Part shown: in pieces, positions 19,137 through 29,213 of the stretch
Position numbering within the stretch: position 1 is the stretch's first letter
Layout of the letters: each line of letters begins with the position of its first letter
Origin: Rivularia sp. MS3
GTDB taxonomy: Bacteria > Cyanobacteriota > Cyanobacteriia > Cyanobacteriales > Nostocaceae
Length of the DNA stretch: 64,000 nt
NCBI GenBank assembly: GCA_019192545.1
Contig: JAHCMI010000048.1
Span: 1-64,000, forward strand
Reading direction: 5' to 3'
The notes under the pieces: model-generated
The model's database searches: none
What the model saw: only the letters and a program-made list of their open reading frames with translations
What the model was told of the DNA's origin: nothing
Position numbers and translations under genes: made by a program

Positions 19137-22100
19137 TTAATTATTCGATGTTAATTGTAGATATAAACCAGGTACTACAACTAACGAAATTAGCGTTGAG
19201 GCAATTAAGCCAAATATAATCGCACAACATAAAGGCATCCAAGTTGAATCACTTAATGCTAAAGGTATCAAACCAATAATCGTAGTTATACTTGTTGTTA
19301 AAATAGGTCGCAAGCGGTCAGCAGCACCTTTAGCCGCAGCACGACGTATTTCCATTCCTTTTTGACGATAGTTATTCATGGTATCAACCATAACTATAGA
19401 ATCATTCACTACAATACCTGTTAAGGCGATAATACCGATAAAAGCAGAAAACGAAAAAGGTATCCAAGCTAGAAAAAAACCACCTAATGTGCCGATTAAA
19501 GCAAAAGGAATTGCAAGAAGAATAATAAATGGTTGACTAAAAGAACCGAATTGCAATACTAATACTGCAAACACCATAAAAATTGCTAACAAAAGTGCTT
19601 GTCCCGCAGAACCAAATGTTTGGGATTGCTCTTCTACCTCTCCTCCAAAGCTATAGCTGTAACCTTCCTTCCACTGCTGTGTCATAGCTTCAAGTTCGGG
19701 TTCGAGTTCTGCTAAAATTTCTCCAACAGTCCGATTGCTTATGTTTGAAAGTACGGTAACTGTCCGCTGTCCGTTCAGGTGGGTAATTGAAAGTGGTATT
19801 TCTCCAAAAACTGTTTCTACAATTGCATCTGCTGGAATTGGTAGTGTTCCCGGTTTTGAATTAAAGAAATTAATCGATAGCAATTCATCTTGACGAGTCG
19901 GGCCACCAACTTTCCCTTTACGAGATTCCCAAGCAGTACTCAAACGAATTTCCAAATTTTCTTCGTTTCCACCAACGATAAAATCACCAATATCATTTAC
20001 CGTTGTATAGTAACGGGCTTGCTCGGCGATTTCTTCTTCACTAATTCCATAGAATTCTAATGCTTCACGTTTCGGAACTATCTTTAAGTCTGGCTGCAAA
20101 TCTCCTAAGTTGTCTCTAACATCAGTTGTACCGTTTATAGCGCGTAATCGCATTTGTATTTCTCCGGAAATCCGCCGCAATTCGTTCAAACTTTCACCAG
20201 TAATTTGAATTTGAATCGGTTCTTCGTTAGTCGTTGTTTGCTGCGAATTTAATGCTAATGTTGCACCAGGATATTGTTCTAATACGGTTTGTAATTCAGT
20301 TCTTAAATTATCTATGTACTTATAAGAATCAAATTCTCTTTGTTTTCTGGGAGTAAATACACAATCAAAACTAAGTAGGTAGCTAGCGATTGATGGCTTT
20401 AAAAAATCTGAAATTACTAATTCTCCACTTTGACCTACATATTTAATTGCACTTTCAAAATACTTCTTTTTGCGTAAAATTACTCCTAATTCATCAGCAA
20501 TTTTTTGAGATTTATCAATGGTTGTAGTTGCAGGCATATCAATATTTATAGTTAGCTTGCGTCCATCTGTAGGCGGAAAAAACTCGATAGGAATTTGTGT
20601 AAAAGCCATTACCGCACAAACAAATAAAGCTATTGAGCCGATGCTCCAAGCACGAGCTATTGATTTACTACGAACTGTATGATTCAAACTCCAGAGCGCA
20701 AAACGTTTTTGAGCAACTTCACTAATTTTATCAATCCGAGATTTATTTTTTTTGTTTTTTACTTGATTCAATAACAGCCGAGATATAGGAATATCTACAA
20801 GTAGAGCAATGATGAGACTAAGTAACAAACAAATTATTGCTGTAGTCGGCAGCAAGCGGATAAATTTTCCTGTAGTGCCGCTAATTGCCATCAAAGGTGT
20901 CATCGCCACAATTGTCGTCATTTGACCGGCAAATGCAGGAATGGCATAGGTTTTGACGGTATGAATTGCAGCGGCATCGAAGCTTAAACCATTTACGAAT
21001 ATAGCTTCATGCATTCCTTCCATCATTAATATAAACACATCAACTAGCAGCCCTAATGCTAGTACCATGCCAATTAACACAATATTATTTAAAGTTTGAC
21101 CTGTTAACCACAAACAAAATAAAGCACCTAAAAAAGTTAGTGGAATTGAGATCCCTGCAATTAATGCTTCTCGCCAAGAAAGTGCAATAAATAAAATGAA
21201 AAAAACCGCTAACATTGCTTGTACGGCATTAGCGAATAAATTACTTAACTTATCCCAAATAATTTCCGCATCATTACTAATAACGCGATACTCAATTCCA
21301 TGAGTCCAATCTTGAGGATTTTTCTGGATTTGCTCAATTTTTTTTAGGACTTGATCTATAATTGCGATTGTGTCTTGTCCCGGTACCTTTTTGACTGCAA
21401 TACTTATAGTTGGTTTATATTCGCTACCATTCCAACTCAAAAAAGCTTGCTTGTTTTCCTGCTCTAATTCCCGACGTACTGTTGCAATTTCATTTAATCT
21501 TACTATACGAGAATCTAAACGAGTGATTGGTAGTTGCTCTAAAACTTTGATATTACGAAATTTACCATAAAAACGTAATTGCGTACCAATCGTGCTACTC
21601 TCGATTTCGTCTAACGGTAAATCTTGATTTGCATTTTTTATTTTGTCAGCTACATTTTTAGGAGAAATTCCCAACTCCAGCAGACGGGAAGGATAAAGCT
21701 GTATCTGTACAACTTCTTCACAGGCTCCACTGATTTTTGTCTCTTTTACCCCAGAAACATTTTCCAATCGTTTTTCTATAATTAGAGCCTGATGACATAA
21801 AACACTACGTTCGAGTTCACCTGATATCGCAATAGTTAAAATGGGGGTATCACTTATGGCAACCTGTTCTACTAACGGCTGCTCTACTTCTGAAGGTAAT
21901 TCGGGTAAAGCTTGAGAAACTGCATCTCGTACCAACTGAATTGACTTCGTCACATCGGCATCGGCATCAAACTCTACATCAATCATAGAAAATCCACTGA
22001 AAGATGCACTTCTTAAAGATTTCAAACCAGCAATAGACTTAATCTTTAATTCCAGAGGCTTAGTGACTTCTTGCTCGATAGTTGCTGCATCCGCTCCCAC

Positions 22101-22247
22101 CCAAATAACCTTTACAGCTGCGATCGCAATATCAACGTCGGGATCGGATTCTTTGACCATAGAGCTATAGCCCAATAATCCCCCTACTACTAATAAGATA
22201 GAGAGCAGAATAGCAAAGACGGTTCTAAGAAAGAAAAAGCGAATCAT
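19137..22247 (-). CDS. RND efflux pump inner-membrane permease (AcrB/HAE1-like)
   Basis: A 1036-residue permease with the duplicated RND layout: TM1 at the N-terminus (FFFLRTVFAILLSILLVVGG), a large periplasmic loop, TM2-6 (about 335-480), TM7 (near 535), a second periplasmic loop and TM8-12 (about 855-1030). In TM4 the usual Asp-Asp proton-relay pair reads LLVDVFILMMEG, so the second Asp is Val. TM10 reads GIVVNDSIVMVDTMN. It is transcribed divergently from the biosynthetic cluster, with the membrane-fusion protein gene upstream. No TolC-like protein is encoded in the window. Substrate unknown; export of the neighbouring cluster's product is possible but unproven. Confidence 0.92.
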   Translation of the reverse strand: MIRFFFLRTVFAILLSILLVVGGLLGYSSMVKESDPDVDIAIAAVKVIWVGADAATIEQEVTKPLELKIKSIAGLKSLRSASFSGFSMIDVEFDADADVTKSIQLVRDAVSQALPELPSEVEQPLVEQVAISDTPILTIAISGELERSVLCHQALIIEKRLENVSGVKETKISGACEEVVQIQLYPSRLLELGISPKNVADKIKNANQDLPLDEIESSTIGTQLRFYGKFRNIKVLEQLPITRLDSRIVRLNEIATVRRELEQENKQAFLSWNGSEYKPTISIAVKKVPGQDTIAIIDQVLKKIEQIQKNPQDWTHGIEYRVISNDAEIIWDKLSNLFANAVQAMLAVFFILFIALSWREALIAGISIPLTFLGALFCLWLTGQTLNNIVLIGMVLALGLLVDVFILMMEGMHEAIFVNGLSFDAAAIHTVKTYAIPAFAGQMTTIVAMTPLMAISGTTGKFIRLLPTTAIICLLLSLIIALLVDIPISRLLLNQVKNKKNKSRIDKISEVAQKRFALWSLNHTVRSKSIARAWSIGSIALFVCAVMAFTQIPIEFFPPTDGRKLTINIDMPATTTIDKSQKIADELGVILRKKKYFESAIKYVGQSGELVISDFLKPSIASYLLSFDCVFTPRKQREFDSYKYIDNLRTELQTVLEQYPGATLALNSQQTTTNEEPIQIQITGESLNELRRISGEIQMRLRAINGTTDVRDNLGDLQPDLKIVPKREALEFYGISEEEIAEQARYYTTVNDIGDFIVGGNEENLEIRLSTAWESRKGKVGGPTRQDELLSINFFNSKPGTLPIPADAIVETVFGEIPLSITHLNGQRTVTVLSNISNRTVGEILAELEPELEAMTQQWKEGYSYSFGGEVEEQSQTFGSAGQALLLAIFMVFAVLVLQFGSFSQPFIILLAIPFALIGTLGGFFLAWIPFSFSAFIGIIALTGIVVNDSIVMVDTMNNYRQKGMEIRRAAAKGAADRLRPILTTSITTIIGLIPLALSDSTWMPLCCAIIFGLIASTLISLVVVPGLYLQLTSNN

Positions 22248-22336
22248 TCGATTTTACGTTTTCAAAATATAGCAGTTTGATTTAAATCGTTGGGAACTTG
22301 TTTTCCGATAAAATTCTACACATTGATAAGATAATT

Positions 22337-23929
22337 TTATTCATCATCATTATTTAATACGAACGGTAGGGATGGAGAAGGGTAATCTACCTTACGAACA
22401 ATTTTTACAGGTGTTTCATCTACTAAACGATTCTGTCCTTCCACGACAATATATTCACCAGCTTTCACACCACTAAGAATTTCTTGCTTATCAATTCCTT
22501 TAATTCCTAGTTTCACAGAGCGTTGCTCGACAACTGCTTTCTCAGGATTAACAACAAAAATATAGGGCTTTTGCTCGCGAAAAGTTAAAGCCTTTAAAGG
22601 TAAAACTAAAGCTCTTGGTTTTCCATCTACAGCAATCCAAGCTGTAACTCGTTCACCGTGTTGAAGTTTCATACCTCCCTCAGTAATACGAATAGTCGCA
22701 CTAATGGAACGTCTTCCTGGATTAACTACGGGATTGACTCCAAAAACTCGACCTTTTGCTTTAATACCTTTGATTAAATTTTTGCTGTTACTAGTATCAT
22801 CACTATGATTTTCCGGGTAAGATTTATTACTAATAATGGCAGTCTGACCGATAACAACTTGCTTGCGATCGGTTTTAGCTAAGTTAACAGATACTTCTAG
22901 CAAACTAGGATCTACGATCACAATTGGTACTCGGTCTAAAATCCCTTGATAATCACCCCCAAGTTGAGAATTGACTATTTGAGGACTAAATGTTTCGCGC
23001 TCGCGAATATTTATATAAGCGACAACACCATTGAATGGAGCATAAAGTCTAGATCCTTCTAAGCCTACGCGAGATTGAGTTAACTGAGCGCGAGCATTGA
23101 CTATCGCTGAATCTGCGGCTTCTAATTTTTCTTGGGCTGCTTCAACTTCACTTTGAGCCGATTCTACCTCTTTTTGGGCAGTTGTTATGGCGGCTTGAGC
23201 CGCAACTAGTTCTGCTTTTGCAGTATCAACTGCTATGGAACGAGTATCAAAATCATCCGCAGAAATTACTCCTTCTTGGTAAATCTTTTTATATCGCTCC
23301 ATGCGTGTTTGTGACAGTTTTAAACTCGAAAGTGCTTTTGCGTATAGTGCTTGCTTTTCTCTAACTTGTGACTCAGCCTGTGCTACTTTAGCTTTCGCTT
23401 TAGCTACATCTGCTGCCGCGACAGATTTCTGCTTTTGTGCTTCGATTACGCCAGCTACCGCTTTATTTAGATCCGCAACTGCTTCTCTATCATCAACACG
23501 TGCTAGCAACTCTCCTTTTTTTACCCTATCTCCCGGACGTAAAATCCTCCCCGAATCTCGTTTGGCAATGTAAGTAACTTCACCTTCAAAATCAAAAGTT
23601 AAATGCTTGAGTTTTACAGCCCGAACAGTTCCTTCACTAGCAATCCAAGCCTTCAAAGGTTCTAAAGCAACTTTTGTTACTGTTACTGGTAAATAGTTAT
23701 TTTTTGCCTGAGACTCAATTCGTGATTCAGTTTGGTTTAATCGCTTTACAGAAATAATACTGATGGTTAATAACACTCCTATCACTGGTAAAAACCACCA
23801 GTTTTTTTTTAATCTTGCTTTTACCAAACTTAAAGAAGTCATTCTTTGAGAACCACTGCTGCTATTAACGCTTAGTCTGACATTTTTAGAAGAAGCAGAT
23901 TGAGTAGTGTTATTTTTTCGAGAATGCAT
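22337..23929 (-). CDS. RND membrane-fusion (periplasmic adaptor) protein, HlyD/AcrA family
   Basis: A 530-residue protein, first gene of a two-gene operon with the permease (89-bp gap). After a ~40-residue polar N-terminus there is one membrane anchor (WWFLPVIGVLLTISIISV). A lipoyl/barrel-sandwich half (AKRDSGRILRPGDRVKKGELLARV), a long Ala/Glu/Gln-rich coiled coil (about 135-285), the returning half-motif (LYAPFNGVVAYINIRE) and beta-barrel/MP domains (VNPGRRSISATIRI, GEYIVVEGQNRLVD) follow. The adaptor links the inner-membrane pump to an outer-membrane channel. It is somewhat longer than typical AcrA because of the coiled coil and N-terminal extension. Confidence 0.93.
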   Translation of the reverse strand: MHSRKNNTTQSASSKNVRLSVNSSSGSQRMTSLSLVKARLKKNWWFLPVIGVLLTISIISVKRLNQTESRIESQAKNNYLPVTVTKVALEPLKAWIASEGTVRAVKLKHLTFDFEGEVTYIAKRDSGRILRPGDRVKKGELLARVDDREAVADLNKAVAGVIEAQKQKSVAAADVAKAKAKVAQAESQVREKQALYAKALSSLKLSQTRMERYKKIYQEGVISADDFDTRSIAVDTAKAELVAAQAAITTAQKEVESAQSEVEAAQEKLEAADSAIVNARAQLTQSRVGLEGSRLYAPFNGVVAYINIRERETFSPQIVNSQLGGDYQGILDRVPIVIVDPSLLEVSVNLAKTDRKQVVIGQTAIISNKSYPENHSDDTSNSKNLIKGIKAKGRVFGVNPVVNPGRRSISATIRITEGGMKLQHGERVTAWIAVDGKPRALVLPLKALTFREQKPYIFVVNPEKAVVEQRSVKLGIKGIDKQEILSGVKAGEYIVVEGQNRLVDETPVKIVRKVDYPSPSLPFVLNNDDE

Positions 23930-24988
23930 AGTTGAGCATATTTAGTGAATGCCAACAAACTTAGGTTTACTAATTAATTTTGATTAAAAATCTTTAATTA
24001 CTATACCATTGACATACTCATAAAACTTTTTTCACTTACATACTCACTGCCTGCAAATTTTGTAATTAAGCAGGAATCACACATGGTTGTATAAAACCTC
24101 ATGCGTGCATATTTTTCATCTAATTTAGCAGTTAATTTGGATACCGTATTCTGAATCAATTAAATAAGTATCTTAAACTAATTCAGTCGCTGATTGAAAT
24201 TAAATTTTTGTAACTATCAATAGATTCTCAGTGTTATATTTTTTACTAACTTTCGCTCGTAAAACTAATAACTTTACAGTTTTAGACGATTGCAATTTTC
24301 ATTTACCTTGCTAAAGGTAGAACTATTTACTGCTATATCATACTTATAAATAAAGCTATATAAAACCTTTTGTATAGATATTTACTATACCTAAGACAGA
24401 TTTGCAAATGTAATACAATGCCAGAAAACAAAATTATGATTATTGACAATTGATTTTCAGGTATTCGTAAAATTCATACGTATCAACTGTTATAGGGCTA
24501 CTATTAGCTACCTAATTTAATTTACTCAAAAATTAATGCCAAATTGGCACAAAATAACGATGAAAAAGTATTTAATGAGTCTAGAAACGTACAAAATAAC
24601 GAAATAAAGTTAACAAAAGTTTGAAAACCTATTGGTATAGCTAAAATATACGACTTTAGCAGTTCTAAAAGTAGGTTGCGGTCGTATTTAATGTGGGGTA
24701 CCCACCCGTAGCAGTTTAAAACTGTTGACTAAGATAGCTCGCGTGTATTGTCTTGCATAAAGTTAGTACGGGCACAGTATATTTTTTCTTGCACTGTGTA
24801 GTTTTTGAGAAACCAGCGATCGGGATTATTTTAGTTGGACACTTATAGCTGTCACATTTAATTAGGATACTGTTTGCTACTTCCTATTCTGATTTTAGGA
24901 TTGGGGACTAGAAGGTTTTCACCGAGGCTGAAATACTGTATTTTGTAGGACTTCGATTTCATTAAGAGTAGTACATAGGTGTATCTCA
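23930..24988. other. 1.06-kb divergent intergenic region between efflux operon and biosynthetic cluster
   Basis: No credible gene is seen on either strand. It must hold the promoters of the leftward efflux operon and of the fatty acyl-AMP ligase gene. Weak candidates are TTGCAT (24753) with AGTATA 17 bases further on, and a short dyad CAGTTT-A-AAACTG at 24712-24724. It is unusually long for this window, fitting a regulated control region for the cluster. Confidence 0.5.
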
Positions 24989-26836
24989 ATGAGTACTTTT
25001 TTAAAGTCGGGTAAAGAAGATACTAAATCAGATTTCTCAAGCTTGATTGATGTAGTTAACTACAGAGTCGAGAATCAGCCGCTAAACCAAGCCTATACTT
25101 TTTTGCAGAATGGGGAGAATGTTATTCAAGAATGGACATATGAAGAATTGCATTTACGCTCGTTAGCAATTGCAGCTTCGCTTCAAGATTTAAACCTAGT
25201 TGGGGAGCGTGCTTTACTTTTGTATCAACCGGGTTTAGATTTTATTGCGGCTTTTTTAGGCTGTATTTATGCCGGTATTATTGCGGTTCCTGCTTACCCA
25301 CCAAGGCGAAATCGAAATTTATCTAGATTACAAGCAATTGCTACGGATGCAAAAGCTAAAATTGTTTTAACTTCTTCATCTTTATTGGCAAACTTGCGTA
25401 GTGCTTCCGAGGATGAAAGCTTGGAAATAAATGGATTGCAGTGGTTGGGAACTGATGAATTAGACCGCAATTCAGCATCCAAGTGGTGTAAACCTTCAGT
25501 GAAGTCTGACGATATCGCATTTTTGCAATACACTTCTGGTTCAACCGGAAATCCAAAGGGAGTAATGATTTCCCACGGCAACCTTTTAGACAATTTGCGA
25601 ATTATACATGAATGCTTTGGACACACACCCACAAGTCAGGGTGTGATTTGGCTGCCACCTTATCATGACATGGGTCTAATTGGTGGAATTTTACAGCCAA
25701 TTTATGGTGGATTTCCAGTAACGTTAATGCCGTCAGTCGCGTTTCTTCAAAAACCAATACGCTGGCTACAGGTTATTTCTGATTGCAAAGCAACTACGAG
25801 TGGTGCACCAAATTTCGCTTATGAGTTGTGTGTAGACAAAGTAAAACCAGAACAGTTAGCAAGTCTTGATTTGAGTAGTTGGGAAGTAGCTTTTACTGGT
25901 GCAGAACCAATTCGTAGCGAAACATTAGAGCGTTTTGCTAAAACTTTTGCTTGTTGTGGATTCCGTAAAGAAGCTTTTTACCCTTGCTACGGTATGGCAG
26001 AAACAACTTTGATAGTTTCTGGAGGGGAAAAAAGAGAATTACCAATTACCTGCAAGATTGAAGATATTGCATTAGAACAGAACCTAGTTGTTAAAGTCGA
26101 TAGTTTACGCGAAGGTAGTCGAGAAATTGTTAGTTGTGGGCGGATTCCAGACGGAGTAAGTGCGGTTGTTGTCAATCCCGATTTGACTTGCTGTAGTTGT
26201 CAAGAAGTCGGAGAAATTTGGGTGAGGGGAGACAGCGTTGCCAAAGGCTACTGGAATTTGGAAGAAGAAACCCAAAAAACTTTTCATGCTTATTTGGCCG
26301 ATACAGGAGAGGGTCCTTTTCTACGTACTGGAGATTTAGGCTTTTTACAAGATGGTGAGCTATATGTTACGGGAAGGCTCAAAGATTTGATTATCATTAG
26401 AGGGCAAAATCATTACCCTCAAGATATTGAATTGACTGTTGAGGGAAGTCATCAAGCTCTAAGAAACGGCTGCGGAGCTGCATTCACGATAGATATTAAA
26501 GGTAAAGAAGAATTAGTTGTTGTTCAAGAATTAGAAAGAAGTTATCTACGAAAGTTAAATATTTCAGAAGTTGTTGGAGATATTCGACAAGCTGTGGTAT
26601 CCAATCATGGATTAAGGTTATTTTCAGTTGTATTAGTGAAAACCGCAAGTATTCCTAAAACTTCTAGTGGTAAGATTCGCCGTCGTGCTTGTCGAGATGC
26701 ATTTCTATCTGGAAATTTGGATATAGTCGATGACTGGAGCGAAAGTCCTCAGCACAAAGCTAAGTTTATCAGCGTCAATTCTGAAGTTGAGAGCGTTTTA
26801 CAACAAGTTGTGCAGCAAAGTCAAATTATCAAGTAG
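24989..26836 (+). CDS. Fatty acyl-AMP ligase (FAAL), cluster starter-unit loading enzyme
   Basis: A 615-residue ANL-superfamily enzyme. The AMP/ATP P-loop is YTSGSTGNPKGVMISH (about 180-195). FAAL hallmarks LPPYHDMGLIGG and SGAPNFAYELC are present, with YGMAETT (A5), LRTGDLGF (A7), GRLKDLIIIRGQNHYPQDIE (A8) and a C-terminal Lys in KTSSGKIRR (A10). FAALs activate a fatty acid as acyl-AMP and pass it to an ACP; the free-standing ACP at 27272 is the obvious acceptor. In cylindrocyclophane biosynthesis the same trio is CylA (FAAL), CylB (ACP), CylC (halogenase), and the order here is identical. A weak AT-rich hairpin follows at 26855-26870. Confidence 0.93.
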   Translation: MSTFLKSGKEDTKSDFSSLIDVVNYRVENQPLNQAYTFLQNGENVIQEWTYEELHLRSLAIAASLQDLNLVGERALLLYQPGLDFIAAFLGCIYAGIIAVPAYPPRRNRNLSRLQAIATDAKAKIVLTSSSLLANLRSASEDESLEINGLQWLGTDELDRNSASKWCKPSVKSDDIAFLQYTSGSTGNPKGVMISHGNLLDNLRIIHECFGHTPTSQGVIWLPPYHDMGLIGGILQPIYGGFPVTLMPSVAFLQKPIRWLQVISDCKATTSGAPNFAYELCVDKVKPEQLASLDLSSWEVAFTGAEPIRSETLERFAKTFACCGFRKEAFYPCYGMAETTLIVSGGEKRELPITCKIEDIALEQNLVVKVDSLREGSREIVSCGRIPDGVSAVVVNPDLTCCSCQEVGEIWVRGDSVAKGYWNLEEETQKTFHAYLADTGEGPFLRTGDLGFLQDGELYVTGRLKDLIIIRGQNHYPQDIELTVEGSHQALRNGCGAAFTIDIKGKEELVVVQELERSYLRKLNISEVVGDIRQAVVSNHGLRLFSVVLVKTASIPKTSSGKIRRRACRDAFLSGNLDIVDDWSESPQHKAKFISVNSEVESVLQQVVQQSQIIK

Positions 26837-27271
26837 AACAATAAATTTTATTTGATGCTTTAAAAAGCATATTAATAACTATCGTTAATATATCTGAAGA
26901 GGAATGTCCTTTAATTTGTAGCTAAGTATTGCGTTTATAATTTTTAACAGACGGTAATATTTAGATATCAAATAATATTTCTTATTTATTAATTTTAGAA
27001 CATTATTAATAGCAAGAATTTGCTGATAGTAACAATTGTGTAATAATATAATGAGCATAGATTAGATTTATGAAATAAACATTAAGGTAGATAAGTATTA
27101 GTATTTTATGATGTGATAATAGTGTTGAAGTAAATTTACTTCGTCTGCTATAAGTTTTTTGTTTAGAAGTTAAGCTTTTGACTATTAGCACAAAATATTT
27201 TTTGTATAGTAAAAATCAGTTTTACTATTTTCAAATTCAGTTGAACGGTATTTATATTAGGATTCATAAAT
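26837..27271. other. 435-bp AT-rich gap between FAAL and ACP genes
   Basis: Very AT-rich, no gene seen. A hairpin ATGCTT-TAAA-AAGCAT at 26855-26870, 16 bases after the FAAL stop codon, lacks a T run. The size suggests the ACP gene may have its own promoter. Confidence 0.4.
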
Positions 27272-27538
27272 ATGATTGCAGAAACTAAAAACTCGCTCCA
27301 TCAGAAAGATAAAGCCGAACATATAGAAGAATGGATAACTTCCTATGTTGCAAACTTGCTTGAAGTGGATGCAGAAGAAATTGATCCTACCATTCCATTT
27401 GACCGTTATGGCTTAGATTCCTCTGCTGCTGTTGGTATGACTGGCGATTTAGAAGACTGGTTGGGACGTGAGATAGATCCAACTATGATTTATGATTATC
27501 CAACTATTAAGGCTTTAGCTGAGTGCTTGAGTTCGTAA
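27272..27538 (+). CDS. Free-standing acyl carrier protein, probable partner of FAAL and halogenase
   Basis: An 88-residue single carrier domain with the phosphopantetheine attachment Ser50 in YGLDSSAAVG and the usual preceding LEVDAEEIDPTIPFDRYG. It lies between the FAAL and the CylC-like gene, matching CylB. The inferred role is to hold the activated fatty acyl chain while the diiron enzyme modifies it and then deliver it to the KS at 29214. The C-terminal IYDYPTIKALAECL is the standard helix-four region. Confidence 0.93.
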   Translation: MIAETKNSLHQKDKAEHIEEWITSYVANLLEVDAEEIDPTIPFDRYGLDSSAAVGMTGDLEDWLGREIDPTMIYDYPTIKALAECLSS

Positions 27539-27802
27539 ATTAGTATCAATAATCCTCAAGGTTGGGATGTATCTAGAAACAGAATTTTTTTCTATACTTG
27601 TTGTTTGATTTCGCTCGGTAATTTCTGCGCTTAATTTCTAATTTGTTGAGAAGGATTTAGAGTTGTATCTGCTAACTTTGTCTAAATTATTATTATAAAT
27701 ATGAGCAGATATAGATTACCTCTATAGTTTTATAGTTTTTAGAAAAGGTTAGTTATGCAGTAGTTCTGAAAGAACGATGTTTAATGCTTGAGGAAAAAAT
27801 TT
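27539..27802. other. 264-bp intergenic region before the CylC-like gene
   Basis: AT-rich with no gene. A Shine-Dalgarno-like GAGGA at 27790-27794 precedes ATG 27803 by 8 bases and supports that start over the upstream TTG at 27788. Confidence 0.45.
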
Positions 27803-29155
27803 ATGATAGCTACCCAAAAAAATATTTCGGGGCTGAAATCTCCGATAACTACTAAGCAAAAGTGTAATAAGTTAATCGACAAAACATATCAGAATAACAC
27901 CGATTCCGACTACACTGAAAAGATAGAGGAGTTGAGTAAAAGTTTCAAATATAGCGACAATAGTAATCATTATTGGAGCGAACCCGAACAATCTCTACTT
28001 TATGGCTCCCCACTTTATGAAGAAGCTTCTCCATCTCAAAAGTTAGCACTAAATCATCTCCACTGGTTTACAAACTACAACTACATTTCTGATTCCGAAA
28101 CTGAAACTGTAAATTTAAACCAGGTTACATCTAGCGTTTTTCAAGCTATAAGCGGTTACGAAACTCTTTCTGAAGAACTATCTTTTGAAACAGAGCAAGA
28201 ATATCATCATATAAATGCTTTTCGCAAAATAGGCTTGATGTCCGCAAATGCTTTGATAGGTAAAAAAGGACTAAGCGCTCTGTTTAAATGGAATTCTTAC
28301 AAATCCGCTTTGGGACATGACACTCTAACAACATATAAATACTATGGATTGCGCTCCATAGCAAAAAGTATGTCGGGTGATAAAAAACGAGAATATTCAG
28401 CTTATTTACAAAACTTAGAGCAGAAGAATAAGTACATTCTCAAAGCTCCTACAACAGGAATGTTAGGACGCTCCTTAGAATATTCTCTTCCTTTACAAAG
28501 TTTTTTCAGTTTTAATTGGGGTTCTGGTTCACCTTTTATGGCTTGCCAGTTCTATACAATACGTATCATTGCCAATTTGTATCTGAAGAATATGGAACAT
28601 TCCATTGCCAAGTACTTTAAGAAACTGGAGAAAAATGGCGAGTTTATTCCATCTCCAACAGCAGTTTCTCGTTACCATTTTTTAGACGAGTCTTTTCACA
28701 CTACAATTTCTCAGTTATTGGCAAAAGACATGTACAAAGCTTTTGCGAAACCAACAGCATACGAGAAATTTGTAGGTAATATGGCAATCTATATGATGCA
28801 ACGAGGTACTTTAGGTGGACTGTCGAGCGTATTACCGCATCGTTATTTTGCTGACGACTCTATGATTATGGAGCTAGTTTATCAACTGTTACAGGCTCCC
28901 ATATTTGGAATGTCTTCTCAAGAAGCCCTTGATTGGATGGAAAAATGCTTTTGTCAGGAACATGAAGGTTTACAGGTAGCTTCTAAAAATCGTCAGCGTC
29001 TTCTAGAAGAAATGCGACGATTTTTTGTAAATATAGATTATCTATGGACAACTAATCGAGAAATGCGCCTAATGGCTTCATTAGGTTCAATAGACAGAGC
29101 AGTTCGGAATAATAAAGAGACTTTTCGTCATTTTAGTCAATCAGTGATGGCTTAA
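27803..29155 (+). CDS. CylC-like diiron carboxylate enzyme, probable alkyl halogenase
   Basis: A 450-residue protein from ATG 27803. Two ExxH metal-ligand motifs typical of ferritin-like diiron proteins are visible: Glu133-His136 (QEYHHINAF) and Glu296-His299 (DESFHTTIS). The segment LNHLHWF to NQVTSSVFQAISGYETLSEEL fits the CylC/AurF-like fold, and the length matches CylC-type enzymes. CylC, BrtJ and the columbamide halogenases chlorinate unactivated carbons of ACP-bound fatty acyl chains. Position after a FAAL and an ACP and presence of a CylK-like gene in the same cluster support this call. I assign it from motif and context memory, without alignment; an N-oxygenase, desaturase or hydroxylase of the same fold remains possible. 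Confidence 0.78.
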   Translation: MIATQKNISGLKSPITTKQKCNKLIDKTYQNNTDSDYTEKIEELSKSFKYSDNSNHYWSEPEQSLLYGSPLYEEASPSQKLALNHLHWFTNYNYISDSETETVNLNQVTSSVFQAISGYETLSEELSFETEQEYHHINAFRKIGLMSANALIGKKGLSALFKWNSYKSALGHDTLTTYKYYGLRSIAKSMSGDKKREYSAYLQNLEQKNKYILKAPTTGMLGRSLEYSLPLQSFFSFNWGSGSPFMACQFYTIRIIANLYLKNMEHSIAKYFKKLEKNGEFIPSPTAVSRYHFLDESFHTTISQLLAKDMYKAFAKPTAYEKFVGNMAIYMMQRGTLGGLSSVLPHRYFADDSMIMELVYQLLQAPIFGMSSQEALDWMEKCFCQEHEGLQVASKNRQRLLEEMRRFFVNIDYLWTTNREMRLMASLGSIDRAVRNNKETFRHFSQSVMA

Positions 29156-29169
29156 AGCCGTCATTTTTT
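29146..29169 (+). terminator. Possible intrinsic terminator/attenuator overlapping the CylC-like stop
   Basis: A stem GATGGC / GCCGTC with a five-base loop is followed at once by six T residues. It includes the stop codon of the halogenase-like gene and lies 45 bases before the KS gene, so it may lower read-through into the rest of the cluster. Confidence 0.45.
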
Positions 29170-29213
29170 GATGAACAATTGGAACACAAAAAATAAGCTT
29201 TAGAATTAATCAA

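Noticed and set aside
24753-24783. TTGCAT-17-AGTATA as the promoter of the biosynthetic cluster.
   Set aside because: Matches this weak occur often in AT-rich sequence; mentioned only within the intergenic entry.
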